Assembly (NCBI RefSeq): GCF_000245335.1
Contig: NZ_JH600279.1
Coordinates: 682,001-746,000, forward strand
Length of the DNA: 64,000 nucleotides
Origin: Bacillus mojavensis RO-H-1 = KCTC 3706
GTDB lineage: Bacteria > Bacillota > Bacilli > Bacillales > Bacillaceae
Reading direction: 5' to 3'
In this document: positions 1 through 8,449 of the stretch, in pieces
Position numbering within the stretch: the first letter of the stretch is position 1
How the letters are laid out: every line of letters starts with the position of its first letter
Position numbers and translations under genes: made by a program
The notes under the pieces: model-generated
The model's input: the letters and a program-made list of their open reading frames with translations, nothing else
The model's database searches: none
What the model was told of the DNA's origin: nothing

Positions 1-1097
1 TCTCCTTCAAAAACATTCATGATCGGGCTCAAAGGTGGAATGTACCAAACCATCGGCAGCGTACGGTACTCAGGATGAAGCGGCAGCGCAATCTTCCATT
101 CGATGATCATCTTATAAATGGGCGATTGCTGTGCAGCCTCTATCCATTCTGTCGGGATGCCCTGTTCTTTTGCTTGTTTAGCAACCTCGGGATCATTCGG
201 ATCAAGAAACACTTCTAATTGAGAATGATAGAGATCCTTTTCATTTTCAGCAGATGCCGCTTCCTCCACCTTATCCGCGTCATACAGCATGACGCCCAAA
301 TAACGGATTCTCCCCACGCATGTCTCAGAGCAGATGGTCGGCAGTCCCGCCTCCAAACGCGGAAAGCAGAGTGTGCATTTTTCGGCTTTGTTCGTTTGCC
401 AGTTAAAATACACTTTTTTATAAGGGCAGGATGAAACACAGTATCTCCATGAACGGCATGCGTTTTGATCCACGAGTACAATACCGTCTTCCTCGCGTTT
501 GTACATGGCACCGGACGGACAAGAGGACACGCACGCCGGGTTGATGCAATGCTCGCAGATGCGCGGAAGATACATCATAAAAACTTCATCGAATTCCGTT
601 TTAATAGACTCCTCCATCTTTTGAACGTTTGGATCTTCAAGCCCCGTAATGTGGCCGCCCGCCAGATCATCCTCCCAGTTCGGCCCCCATTCAATATTCA
701 TAAAATCTCCCGTCAGCGACGATTTTGGCCGCGCTACAGGCTGGTGTTTTTTCTGCGGACTGTTAGTCAGCGTTTCATAATCATAGTTCCAAGGCTCGTA
801 GTAATCATCAATGGTTGGCTGATTCGGATTATAGAAAAGATTTGCAAGGCGGTTGGTTTTCGGGCCTGATTTCAGCTCGAGCTTTCCTTTTTTTAAGGTC
901 CAGCCGCCTTTATATTTGTCCTGATCCTCCCATTGCTTCGGGTAGCCGATACCCGGCTTTGTTTCTACATTATTGAAATACATATATTCGGCACCGGAAC
1001 GGTTTGTCCATGTGTTTTTGCAGGTTACGCTGCACGTGTGGCAGCCGATGCATTTATCTAAGTTCATGACCATTCCGATTTGCGCTTTAATCTTCAA
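1..1097 (-). CDS. narH: Respiratory nitrate reductase beta subunit (N-terminal part; runs off window)
   Basis: NarH is the iron-sulfur electron-transfer subunit of the membrane-bound nitrate reductase NarGHI; it passes electrons from the cytochrome b subunit NarI to NarG on the cytoplasmic face. The frame opens at a TTG whose codons follow the family N-terminus (KIKAQIGMVMNLDKCIGCH) and which overlaps the narG stop by several bases, indicating translational coupling. The first cysteine cluster CIGCHTCSVTC is visible near residues 16-26, and further clusters (CEHCINPACVSSCPSG, CTLC) follow. About 365 codons are present, against roughly 487 in B. subtilis; the C-terminus, narJ and narI lie beyond the left edge. 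Belongs to the narGHJI operon driven from the Fnr-box promoter upstream of narG. Confidence 0.95.
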   Translation of the reverse strand, partial: MKIKAQIGMVMNLDKCIGCHTCSVTCKNTWTNRSGAEYMYFNNVETKPGIGYPKQWEDQDKYKGGWTLKKGKLELKSGPKTNRLANLFYNPNQPTIDDYYEPWNYDYETLTNSPQKKHQPVARPKSSLTGDFMNIEWGPNWEDDLAGGHITGLEDPNVQKMEESIKTEFDEVFMMYLPRICEHCINPACVSSCPSGAMYKREEDGIVLVDQNACRSWRYCVSSCPYKKVYFNWQTNKAEKCTLCFPRLEAGLPTICSETCVGRIRYLGVMLYDADKVEEAASAENEKDLYHSQLEVFLDPNDPEVAKQAKEQGIPTEWIEAAQQSPIYKMIIEWKIALPLHPEYRTLPMVWYIPPLSPIMNVFEG

Positions 1098-4000
1098 GCC
1101 AATCGACCTCCTTCAGCTTGCGGATGACCACATTCAGATCGCGCTGATTCCCCGTAGGTCCGTAGTAGTTAAAGCCGTAGCTGAGCTGGGCATAACCGCC
1201 GATCATCTGTGTCGGCTTGACGTGAATTCTTGTCGGACTGTTATGGGTGCCTCCGCGGTTATTGGTCAGTTTTGTGCCGGGCACGTTGATATGGCGGTCT
1301 TGGGCATGATGCATAAACGCCATTCCTTTTGGTATCCGGTGAGACAGCACCGCTCTCGCTACGACAACCCCATTTCGGTTAAAGCATTCAATCCAATCGT
1401 TGTCTTTGATATCCGCATCCCCCGCATCATCTTTATTCATCCATACCGTAGGCCCGCCGCGAAATAGCGTAAGCATCGGCAAGGAATCAAAATACATGCT
1501 GTGCACGGACCATTTATTATGCGGCGTCAAATAATTGAGGACAATTTCTTTGCCCTCTTGATCAGGCCGCTTGCTTAGAAACGGACGATGCTGGAGGATC
1601 GGTTTAAAGGTCGCCATCGTTTCCCCGAATTCCATCATCAGTTCATGATCGACATAATAGGATTGTCTGCCTGTTAGCGTACGCCAAGGAATCAATTTTT
1701 CCACATTTGTCGTAAACGGCGAATACCTGCGCCCTCCTTTTTCAGAACCTGTAAATGCCGGAGATGTGATCACCGTTTTGGGCTGGGCCGTGATTTGTTC
1801 GAATGTAAAGCATTCTTCCTCCCGTTCTTCCGCCAGGTCTTTCAGCTTCAGGTTTGTGATGTTTTCAAGTGATTCCCATGCTTTCACGGCCACTTTCCCA
1901 TTAGAAGTGGACGATAGGGTTAAAATCGCTTCTGCCGCCTGCTTTGCTTCACTTATATTCGGACACCCCTTTGCAACGCTGTCCGAGGTGATTTCTCCCA
2001 ATCTCTTTTTGAGTGATTCATATTCATCGGCAATTGACCAGCTCATGCCTTTTGTTCCGCTCGGTTTTAAGGCGGCGTTTGGGCCGAGCGCAGTCATTTT
2101 ATGAAAGATTTGCTTGTAGTCCCTTTCAACGACTTGAATGTTCGGCATCGTTTTCCCCGGGACGGCTTCACATTCGCCTTTGCTCCAGTCCTTGATTTTG
2201 CCGAACGGCTGGGCCAATTCCTGCATGGTGTCGTGAAGGAGCGGCGTCGCGACTACTTCTTTCACCGGGTCCATATCGACTTCTTCTGCCAGATCAGAAA
2301 CGGCTTTAGACAGCGCCTTGAAAATATCCCAGTCTGCCTTCGATTCCCACGGAGCTGAGATCGCCGGAGCAAAAGGATGAATGAACGGGTGCATATCGGT
2401 GCTGCTGAGATCGTGTTTTTCATACCATGTCGCCGCTGGTAGCACGATATCGGAATACAGCGCGGTACCGGCCATTCGGAAATCAAGATTGATTAACAAA
2501 TCGAGCTTTCCTTCCGGAGCCTGCTCACGCCATTTGATTTCTTCAGGACGGATGCTGTCGCTGTCGTCATTCATCAAGCCGTTCGTCGTTCCCAAGAGAT
2601 GCTTGAGAAAATATTCATGTCCTTTTCCCGAACTGGAAATCAGATTCGCTCTCCACACGAACAGGTTTCTCGGAAAATTCACTTCATTGTCAGGATCTTC
2701 AATGGCGAATTTCAGCTTTTTCTCTTGAAGCTGTGAGGCCACGTACGCACCAACGTCTTCAGGTGTTGTTGCCCCCGCTTTTTCAGCTTCTTTGTACAGG
2801 TCAATTCCGTTTTTATCAAATGTCGGATAAGACGGAAGCCATCCGAGTCTTGCTGCCAGCACATTGTAGTCAGCGTGATGCTTGTAGCGGGATGACCCAG
2901 CGATCGGTGATGCCAAGTCACTGACCGGCTGATCCTCGTAACGCCACTGGTCAGTCGCAAAGTAGAAAAATGAGGTGCCGTTTTGCAGCTTGGGCACGCC
3001 CTCCCAGTCCTTTGCATTTGCAATCGTCTGCCAGCCTTCAGCAGGGCGGAGTTTTTCCTGACCGACATAATGAGCCCAGCCTCCGCCGTTAACACCTTGG
3101 GCGCCTACCAGTAATACGAGATTTAATACTGCCCGGTAGATCGTGTCAGAGTTGAACCAGTGGTTGATCCCCGCTCCTACAATAATCATGGAACGGCCCT
3201 CTGTATCGATCGCATTTTGGGCAAACTCTCTAGCTATCTTAATGACGGCTTCTTTTTTGATCCCTGTCACCTGCTCCTGCCAGGCTGGCGTAAACGGTTC
3301 AGGATCGTCATACGAGCAGGCTGATTTCTCCCCGATCCCCCGATTCACGCCGTAGTTAGCCAAAATCAAGTCAAACACGGTTGTGACATACACATCTTCA
3401 TTGTCCCTGGCCAGTTTTTTAATCGGCAGGTCTCGCTCAAGCACTCTGTTTCCCTCATTTGAGAAATAAGGGATTCGAACCGTGCCGATCTCGTCCTCTA
3501 TGCCGTGCACTGAGAGCCGAGGTTCAATCGGTTCGCCTGTTTCTTCATCTATCATGTGCAGGTTCCATTTCTTTTGGCCGTCCCAGCGGGAGCCCATTGT
3601 TCCTTGCGGGATCGCGAATGCGCTTGTACGTTCATTCCACACCGCAGGCTTCCACTGATCATGCCCCGTCTGCCGCCCGATGTCCCTTGCATGAAGAAAA
3701 CGCCCGGCTGTATACACGCCATCCTCTTTAGTTAGAGTGACAAAGAACGGGAAATCCGTGTATTGCTTTGCGTACTCTATGAAACGCTCTGTCTTCTGAT
3801 TAACGTAAAACTCCTGCAAGATCACATGCCCCATCGCCATCGCAAGCGCGCCATCTGTTCCTTGGCGAATGCTCAGCCAGTCATCCGCAAATGTTGAGGA
3901 TTCCGCGAAATCCGGACTGATTGAGATGACTTTTGTCCCTTTATAGCGCGCTTCTGCCAAAAAGTGCGCATCAGGCGTCCTTGTGAGCGGGACATTGGAG

Positions 4001-4773
4001 CCCCATGTGATGATATAGCCTGAGTTGTACCAATCACTGCTTTCCGGGACGTCTGTCTGGTCGCCCCAGATTTGCGGGGATGCCGGTGGAAGATCCGCAT
4101 ACCAATCATAGAAACTGAGCATAGGGCCGCCAATCAAAGACATAAACCGCGAGCCTGACGCGTGGCTGATCATGGACATGGCCGGAATCGGGGAAAAGCC
4201 GACATTCCGGTCAGGCCCGTATTTCATGACTGTATAGAGCAGAGAGGCTGAAATCAGCTTCAGTACCTCCGGCCATTCAGCGCGCACAAAACCGCCTTTT
4301 CCCCGCGCCTGTTTAAAGGACTTCGCTTTATCCGGATTTTCAACAATCGATTTCCATGCTTCCAAAGGGTTTTGATGAACCTGCAAAGCTTCCCGCCACA
4401 AATTGATCAGCACACCGCGCACGTATGGATATTTCACACGGAGCGGGCTGTAGATATACCATGAAAAACTGGCCCCTCGCGGACAGCCTCTCGGTTCGAA
4501 ATCAGGTATATCCGGGCCGGTTGACGGATAATTCAGGTTTTGCCCTTCCCATGTGACGATGCCGTTTTTCACGTATATATTCCAGCTGCAGGACCCTGTG
4601 CAGTTGACGCCGTGGGTGGAGCGGACGACCTTATCGTACTGCCATCTGTTTCTGTATACATTCTCCCAATCACGATCTTCATAGGTTGTTTGACTATGTT
4701 TATTTGATTGATGCTCAATAGGAGAGAAATAGTTTAATCTCCTAAACAACGGACTCATTTTCTTTTTTTTCAT
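1087..4773 (-). CDS. narG: Respiratory nitrate reductase alpha (molybdenum) subunit
   Basis: Catalytic subunit that reduces nitrate to nitrite at a bis-MGD molybdenum centre during anaerobic respiration. The 1228-residue length is that of Bacillus NarG. The N-terminus carries the HxxxCxxxC ligand set of the FS0 [4Fe-4S] cluster (His54, Cys58, Cys62 in THGVNCTGSCSW) and a conserved RGCPRGASFSW segment near residue 95. No usual Tat signal is seen, consistent with a cytoplasm-facing enzyme. The ATG follows a GGAAGGAG ribosome site. It is first in the narGHJI operon; the leader of about 30 bases follows a TATAGT -10 and an Fnr box centred near -41. The 3' end overlaps the TTG start of narH. Confidence 0.98.
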   Translation of the reverse strand: MKKKKMSPLFRRLNYFSPIEHQSNKHSQTTYEDRDWENVYRNRWQYDKVVRSTHGVNCTGSCSWNIYVKNGIVTWEGQNLNYPSTGPDIPDFEPRGCPRGASFSWYIYSPLRVKYPYVRGVLINLWREALQVHQNPLEAWKSIVENPDKAKSFKQARGKGGFVRAEWPEVLKLISASLLYTVMKYGPDRNVGFSPIPAMSMISHASGSRFMSLIGGPMLSFYDWYADLPPASPQIWGDQTDVPESSDWYNSGYIITWGSNVPLTRTPDAHFLAEARYKGTKVISISPDFAESSTFADDWLSIRQGTDGALAMAMGHVILQEFYVNQKTERFIEYAKQYTDFPFFVTLTKEDGVYTAGRFLHARDIGRQTGHDQWKPAVWNERTSAFAIPQGTMGSRWDGQKKWNLHMIDEETGEPIEPRLSVHGIEDEIGTVRIPYFSNEGNRVLERDLPIKKLARDNEDVYVTTVFDLILANYGVNRGIGEKSACSYDDPEPFTPAWQEQVTGIKKEAVIKIAREFAQNAIDTEGRSMIIVGAGINHWFNSDTIYRAVLNLVLLVGAQGVNGGGWAHYVGQEKLRPAEGWQTIANAKDWEGVPKLQNGTSFFYFATDQWRYEDQPVSDLASPIAGSSRYKHHADYNVLAARLGWLPSYPTFDKNGIDLYKEAEKAGATTPEDVGAYVASQLQEKKLKFAIEDPDNEVNFPRNLFVWRANLISSSGKGHEYFLKHLLGTTNGLMNDDSDSIRPEEIKWREQAPEGKLDLLINLDFRMAGTALYSDIVLPAATWYEKHDLSSTDMHPFIHPFAPAISAPWESKADWDIFKALSKAVSDLAEEVDMDPVKEVVATPLLHDTMQELAQPFGKIKDWSKGECEAVPGKTMPNIQVVERDYKQIFHKMTALGPNAALKPSGTKGMSWSIADEYESLKKRLGEITSDSVAKGCPNISEAKQAAEAILTLSSTSNGKVAVKAWESLENITNLKLKDLAEEREEECFTFEQITAQPKTVITSPAFTGSEKGGRRYSPFTTNVEKLIPWRTLTGRQSYYVDHELMMEFGETMATFKPILQHRPFLSKRPDQEGKEIVLNYLTPHNKWSVHSMYFDSLPMLTLFRGGPTVWMNKDDAGDADIKDNDWIECFNRNGVVVARAVLSHRIPKGMAFMHHAQDRHINVPGTKLTNNRGGTHNSPTRIHVKPTQMIGGYAQLSYGFNYYGPTGNQRDLNVVIRKLKEVDWLED

Positions 4774-4811
4774 GAGTATTTCACTCCTTCCGAGTCAGGT
4801 ATTCTAAGTTC

Positions 4812-4854
4812 ACTATAAACAGAGGCAGGATATTTCCTTGTGAACTATGTCACA
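4812..4854 (-). promoter_or_regulatory. narG promoter with Fnr box
   Basis: TGTGACATAGTTCACA on the minus strand (4839-4854) is a perfect TGTGA-N6-TCACA dyad. A TATAGT -10 lies at 4812-4817, which puts the dyad centre near -41.5, the class II activator position used by Bacillus Fnr. There is no good -35 hexamer, as expected for an activator-dependent promoter. Confidence 0.85.
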
Positions 4855-4914
4855 CACTCCCCTTTTTTCACAGAAAGTTCACATGAAGAAGAAGGAATGG
4901 ATAGACTGATCAAA

Positions 4915-4945
4915 AAACCCGACTCCTTTTAGGAATCGGGTTCAG
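4915..4945 (-). terminator. Terminator of arfM
   Basis: Inverted repeat ACCCGATTCC-taaa-GGAGTCGGGT (one mismatch) followed by a T-run on the minus strand. The left arm overlaps the last codons and the stop of arfM. It lies upstream of the narG promoter and insulates the nar operon. Confidence 0.8.
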
Positions 4946-5405
4946 CATTTTCATCCTGAGATCTATGCAGATAACGCAAAAACAGCTCATAAGAGAAAAA
5001 GACATTTTGCTGGAGCATCACCAGAAAATTCATCTGCAGCTTCGGGCAATAGGACATGATTTTTTTTAATATGTAAAAAGGGATATTGACCATAAGAATG
5101 TCTTCGGATGTGCGGACTGAAATGAATGGAGATAAGAACAGCCCGCCTTTTTGATCGACGGGAAACACATCGCCTTTTTCCCACAGCGCAACGGTTTGCG
5201 ACCCTTCAGGGAGCCTACTGTCAATAAAACGTATACTGCCTTTTAATACAATATAAATGGATTGAGAATGGAGAAAAGATGGATCCTGATCACATGACCC
5301 GCGGATAAACGTCCCGTTATTCAGCAATGTTTCGACAATGGGTAGAGGCACTTCATTAAACATAGGAAGTTGTTTCAAAAAAAATAAATAGTCACACTGA
5401 TTCAT
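4929..5405 (-). CDS. arfM: ArfM, cyclic-nucleotide-binding-like modulator of anaerobic gene expression
   Basis: ArfM (YwiD) is a Crp/Fnr-like modulator of anaerobic genes in B. subtilis, under Fnr and ResDE control. The 158-residue protein contains a cyclic-nucleotide-binding-type beta-barrel (about residues 10-115, e.g. SIYIVLKGSIRFI and WEKGDVFPVD) but is too short to hold a full Crp-type helix-turn-helix domain. The start chosen is the ATG preceded by CAGGAGGCTTCCCT. An in-frame ATG 31 codons upstream lacks a ribosome site and lies across the Fnr box, so it is rejected. It lies between narG and ywiC, divergent from ywiC. The biochemical mechanism of ArfM is not established. Confidence 0.9.
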   Translation of the reverse strand: MNQCDYLFFLKQLPMFNEVPLPIVETLLNNGTFIRGSCDQDPSFLHSQSIYIVLKGSIRFIDSRLPEGSQTVALWEKGDVFPVDQKGGLFLSPFISVRTSEDILMVNIPFYILKKIMSYCPKLQMNFLVMLQQNVFFSYELFLRYLHRSQDENAEPDS

Positions 5406-5435
5406 AGGGAAGCCTCCTGTGCTAAGGATAGCTTT

Positions 5436-5478
5436 AGTGTAGCCCGGCCGATCCATGACAGCAGTGATGTATTTCACA
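5436..5478 (-). promoter_or_regulatory. arfM promoter with Fnr box
   Basis: TGTGAAATACATCACT on the minus strand (5463-5478) matches TGTGA-N6-TCACA with one change. A TACACT -10 at 5436-5441 puts its centre near -41. The site also lies 70-85 bases upstream of the divergent gene ywiC. Confidence 0.75.
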
Positions 5479-5548
5479 GATGAAATGATGAATGTCACAT
5501 ATTGGCGGTATTGTCGCTTTTATAATGAAACAAGAAAGGAGTGTTTCG

Positions 5549-6268
5549 ATGAAGGCGCTTATTCCGAAGCAGCACGGCGCTTGGGCCATGCTGCTCATTC
5601 CATTTTGCCTCGGTACGGTGAAGGGAGGAGCGGTTCTTTGGCATATTCCCCTATTTTTAGGCTGGCTGTTTCTTTATTTGGCTGTTTATCCTGTTACGCT
5701 GGCATTAAAAAAGAAACAAATCAACGCCTATCAAAAGTGGATATTTTATTACAGTGTTCCAGCCTGCAGCTTTTTGTTTGCCGCTGTCATCCATAAGCCG
5801 TCTTTTATCTGGCTTGCCTTTTCTTTGCTGCCGCTGTTTCTCATTCATGTGTATTATGCCCGGCGAAAAAATGAACGAGCACTGCTGAATGATTTTGCGG
5901 GCGTCTTTTTCTTTTGTGCAGGAGGATTCGCCAGCTGTTGGCTGGGGACGGAAACCCTTAACGGCTGGGCATGGTTTATTTTTGCACAATCTTCTTTGTT
6001 TTTTATCGGAAGTTCATTTTATGTGAAGTCGGTGATCCGGGAGAAGAATAATCGAGGATTTGCCTACTGGTCGTGGGGCTATCACCTGCTCCTCCCCTTG
6101 CTCTCCGCAGCTTTCGGCGCGGGCTGGGCCGTTCTCGCCTTTATCCCAAGCAGTTTGCGTGCTTGGTTTTTTCACGGAAAGAAGTGGCCAGTTCAAACGA
6201 TCGGCATTCTTGAAATCGTCAATGCGTGCGTCTTTTTCGCCATCATGTGCATTTGGCTAACAAGATAA
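5549..6268 (+). CDS. ywiC: YwiC-like integral membrane protein
   Basis: A 239-residue polytopic membrane protein of the YwiC-like family, with about seven to eight hydrophobic segments and short loops; function unknown. The N-terminus MKALIPKQHGAWAML is the conserved family signature. The ATG at 5549 follows AAAGGAG with 7-base spacing. An upstream in-frame ATG would add 19 residues, has no ribosome site and is rejected. It sits divergently from arfM across an Fnr box and converges on fnr with a shared terminator. Its placement inside the anaerobic respiration block hints at, but does not prove, a role in low-oxygen growth. Confidence 0.9.
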   Translation: MKALIPKQHGAWAMLLIPFCLGTVKGGAVLWHIPLFLGWLFLYLAVYPVTLALKKKQINAYQKWIFYYSVPACSFLFAAVIHKPSFIWLAFSLLPLFLIHVYYARRKNERALLNDFAGVFFFCAGGFASCWLGTETLNGWAWFIFAQSSLFFIGSSFYVKSVIREKNNRGFAYWSWGYHLLLPLLSAAFGAGWAVLAFIPSSLRAWFFHGKKWPVQTIGILEIVNACVFFAIMCIWLTR

Positions 6269-6296
6269 AAACAAGGACATATTGCTGTCCTTGTTT
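6268..6296. terminator. Bidirectional terminator between ywiC and fnr
   Basis: Perfect stem AACAAGGACA / TGTCCTTGTT with loop TATTGC, flanked by an A-run on the left and T-rich sequence on the right. It lies between the convergent stops of ywiC and fnr. Confidence 0.8.
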
Positions 6297-6300
6297 CCGC

Positions 6301-7017
6301 TTAATCAATATTGCAAATCTCTAACGGGCAATGTTCGCACTCAATCTCACACCGTAAATAGTCCCGCTGATGCAGTACAATCTTTCCGGATTCCTCTATT
6401 GAAATAACCCCTTGTTTGCGGAGATCACCCAGCATGCGGTTGACGCTCTCTCTTGCCGCCGCGCAAAATTTCGCCAAATCCTGGTTTGTCAGGGCAATGT
6501 TAATGAGAATGCCGTCACTCCGGTTCACTCCATAGCTGTTTGACAAGCGGATAAGGGTGGAATAGAGTGCCCCTTTTTTGCCATGAAGAAGAAGGTCTCT
6601 GATTTTGGATTGAATTTTGCGCAAGTGGGTGCTCATCCATTTCATAAATTCAAATGTCAAAGCACCATTGTGGATTAGTTCCTTTTCAAGTCTGCCTTTA
6701 TTGATGACAAGCACTTCGCCATCCTCCAGCACTTTTGCACTGAGCATATATCTCGGTTCTTCTGTGAAAAGTGTTAATTCACCGACAATATCGTTTTTTT
6801 GGCAGATTCTAAGCGTCAGGTCTTTGCCGTCAGACGTTAGCTTCCCGATTTCAATGAGTCCTGACTGAATCAGATAAAGCTCTTCTGCATCCATTCCTTC
6901 TCGAAACAGGTATGTGTGTTTTTCGATTTTTCTTTTTGTGCTGATGGATTCCAGCAATTGATGAAGATCACTGGAAATAAGATCCTTATCAGATGTTCGA
7001 ACAGAGAGAAAGTTCAT
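6301..7017 (-). CDS. fnr: Fnr, oxygen-sensing transcription regulator
   Basis: A 238-residue Crp/Fnr family regulator that activates narGHJI, narK and arfM when oxygen is absent. An N-terminal cAMP-binding-like domain (about 20-140) is followed by a helix-turn-helix (LTNQDLAKFCAAARESVNR, about 175-200). The Bacillus-type C-terminal cysteine motif CEIECEHCPLEIC carries the [4Fe-4S] ligands, unlike the N-terminal cysteines of E. coli Fnr. The start is the ATG after CGAGGTGAGCTC; a start 8 codons upstream is less well placed. It lies downstream of narK on the same strand, so it can be cotranscribed from the Fnr-boxed narK promoter, closing a positive loop. The gap to narK is 110 bases and may hold a second promoter. 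Confidence 0.97.
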   Translation of the reverse strand: MNFLSVRTSDKDLISSDLHQLLESISTKRKIEKHTYLFREGMDAEELYLIQSGLIEIGKLTSDGKDLTLRICQKNDIVGELTLFTEEPRYMLSAKVLEDGEVLVINKGRLEKELIHNGALTFEFMKWMSTHLRKIQSKIRDLLLHGKKGALYSTLIRLSNSYGVNRSDGILINIALTNQDLAKFCAAARESVNRMLGDLRKQGVISIEESGKIVLHQRDYLRCEIECEHCPLEICNID

Positions 7018-7127
7018 GAGCTCACCTCGCAGAAAAGTCACGTTGTGTATTTATTGTAACGTGAAATCATTTGCGCTTTTCAGAAAAAACTTACAATCTC
7101 GTGAATTCCCCAGTCGCTGGCGGCCCT

Positions 7128-8315
7128 TCAGTTTACGCTGTGCCCGCTTCTCTCTGTATGTGTTTTCATTCTTTCCTGCCAATACATCCATATGACAATG
7201 ACAAAACTTGCTAACGCGACTTCCGAAAGCGCCATAAATCCGATGGCGTATTGTCCCGTCGCCTGAAATACACTCGCTAGGATCAGCGGAGGGAAAAAAC
7301 CGCCTAATCCGCCCATGGCAGACACAACTCCGTTGGCAATTCCCGCTTGTTTAGAAAAATAGAAAGGAACCAGTTTAAAAACCGTCCCGTTTCCAATCCC
7401 TGAGCACACCGCAACCGTTAGCGCCCCAAAGGCATAAATGCCGATCGTCGGCGAAAACGACAGAATCACGCCCGATAATGTCAGGCCGGCAAAGACAAAC
7501 ATCAGGATGCGGAGCGGACTCACTTTATCAGCCAGCCACCCGCCCGCCGGCCTGAGCAGCGTGGATACAGCAATAAAACCTGCCGTCCGCAGCCCGGCAT
7601 CCGCAGGACTCAGATCAAACTGTTCAACAAGAAAGTTTGGCAGATAGATTGTAAACGCGACAAAAGCGCCAAACGTAATAAAATAAAAGAGACTCAGAAA
7701 CCACAGCACATGATTTCGGTAAACAGCTTTGATTTGAGTCTTTACGGACACCTTCACTTTCTTCTCATGCCGGTCACCGAAGAAAAAGTGCAGCAAAGCA
7801 AATAAAGCCAACAGGACCATATACATTTGCACCGTACTTTTCCACCCCGCCGCTTGTGCAATCACGGGAGCTGCAAATGTAGTGATCGCGGTTCCGATAT
7901 TCCCGGCGCCGTATATACCGTTTACAACGCCATGTTTTTCTTTAGGATAGTACTTCGGAAGAGATGTAACACCAATGGAAAAAACGGCTCCCCCAATCCC
8001 TAAGAAAAAACCGCCCGCGATTAAATCAAAGAGAGAATCTGCGATACTGATCCAAAATACAGGGAATAAAAGCAATATAAAGCTGATCATAAAAATGATC
8101 CGCGCGCCAAATCTGTTGGTCAAATATCCCAACGGAATGCGGAGAAGCGATCCTAATATAACGGGTATGGCCGTTACCAAGGAAATTTCGCCTTTGCTCA
8201 AATGAATATCTAATGTGATCTGGGAGATAAGTGAAGAAATCAGCACCCAAACCATAAACCCTGCCACCAAGCTCAATGACTGCAGCGATAATTGAAAGTG
8301 TTGACGGTTAATCAT
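7128..8315 (-). CDS. narK: NarK nitrate/nitrite transporter
   Basis: A 395-residue major facilitator protein of the nitrate/nitrite porter family with 12 predicted membrane spans; it exports nitrite and imports nitrate for respiration. Conserved porter motifs include GSLLRIPLGYLTNRFGAR after TM2 and the nitrate-signature glycine-rich segments GIYGAGNIGTA and GGLGGFFPP. The start is the ATG in the context GAAAGGGGCAAGCCG; an upstream start adding 14 residues is disfavoured. First gene of the narK-fnr unit, with a strong Fnr box upstream. Confidence 0.97.
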   Translation of the reverse strand: MINRQHFQLSLQSLSLVAGFMVWVLISSLISQITLDIHLSKGEISLVTAIPVILGSLLRIPLGYLTNRFGARIIFMISFILLLFPVFWISIADSLFDLIAGGFFLGIGGAVFSIGVTSLPKYYPKEKHGVVNGIYGAGNIGTAITTFAAPVIAQAAGWKSTVQMYMVLLALFALLHFFFGDRHEKKVKVSVKTQIKAVYRNHVLWFLSLFYFITFGAFVAFTIYLPNFLVEQFDLSPADAGLRTAGFIAVSTLLRPAGGWLADKVSPLRILMFVFAGLTLSGVILSFSPTIGIYAFGALTVAVCSGIGNGTVFKLVPFYFSKQAGIANGVVSAMGGLGGFFPPLILASVFQATGQYAIGFMALSEVALASFVIVIWMYWQERMKTHTERSGHSVN

Positions 8316-8352
8316 TCGGCTTGCCCCTTTCACTGATTCAATAATCAGCCTT

Positions 8353-8395
8353 ATCATACAAAAACTCGGTGAAGAAGTTTGTGAACTATATCACA
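8353..8395 (-). promoter_or_regulatory. narK promoter with Fnr box
   Basis: TGTGATATAGTTCACA on the minus strand (8380-8395) is a perfect TGTGA-N6-TCACA site. A TATGAT -10 lies at 8353-8358, so the dyad centre falls near -41. Confidence 0.85.
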
Positions 8396-8410
8396 CGATA
8401 CTGTAACAAA

Positions 8411-8441
8411 AAAAGGACAAAGCCCTCTGGCTTTGTCCTTT
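8411..8441. terminator. Terminator downstream of argS
   Basis: Long perfect stem AAAGGACAAAGCC / GGCTTTGTCCTTT with a 4-base CTCT loop; the minus-strand product ends in a T-run. It separates argS from the narK promoter. Confidence 0.85.
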
Positions 8442-8449
8442 CAGCATGA

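Noticed and set aside
1087-4773. Numerous plus-strand ORFs of 60-160 residues opposite narG and narH
   Set aside because: Shadow frames of a highly conserved gene; no ribosome sites, no coherent protein features.
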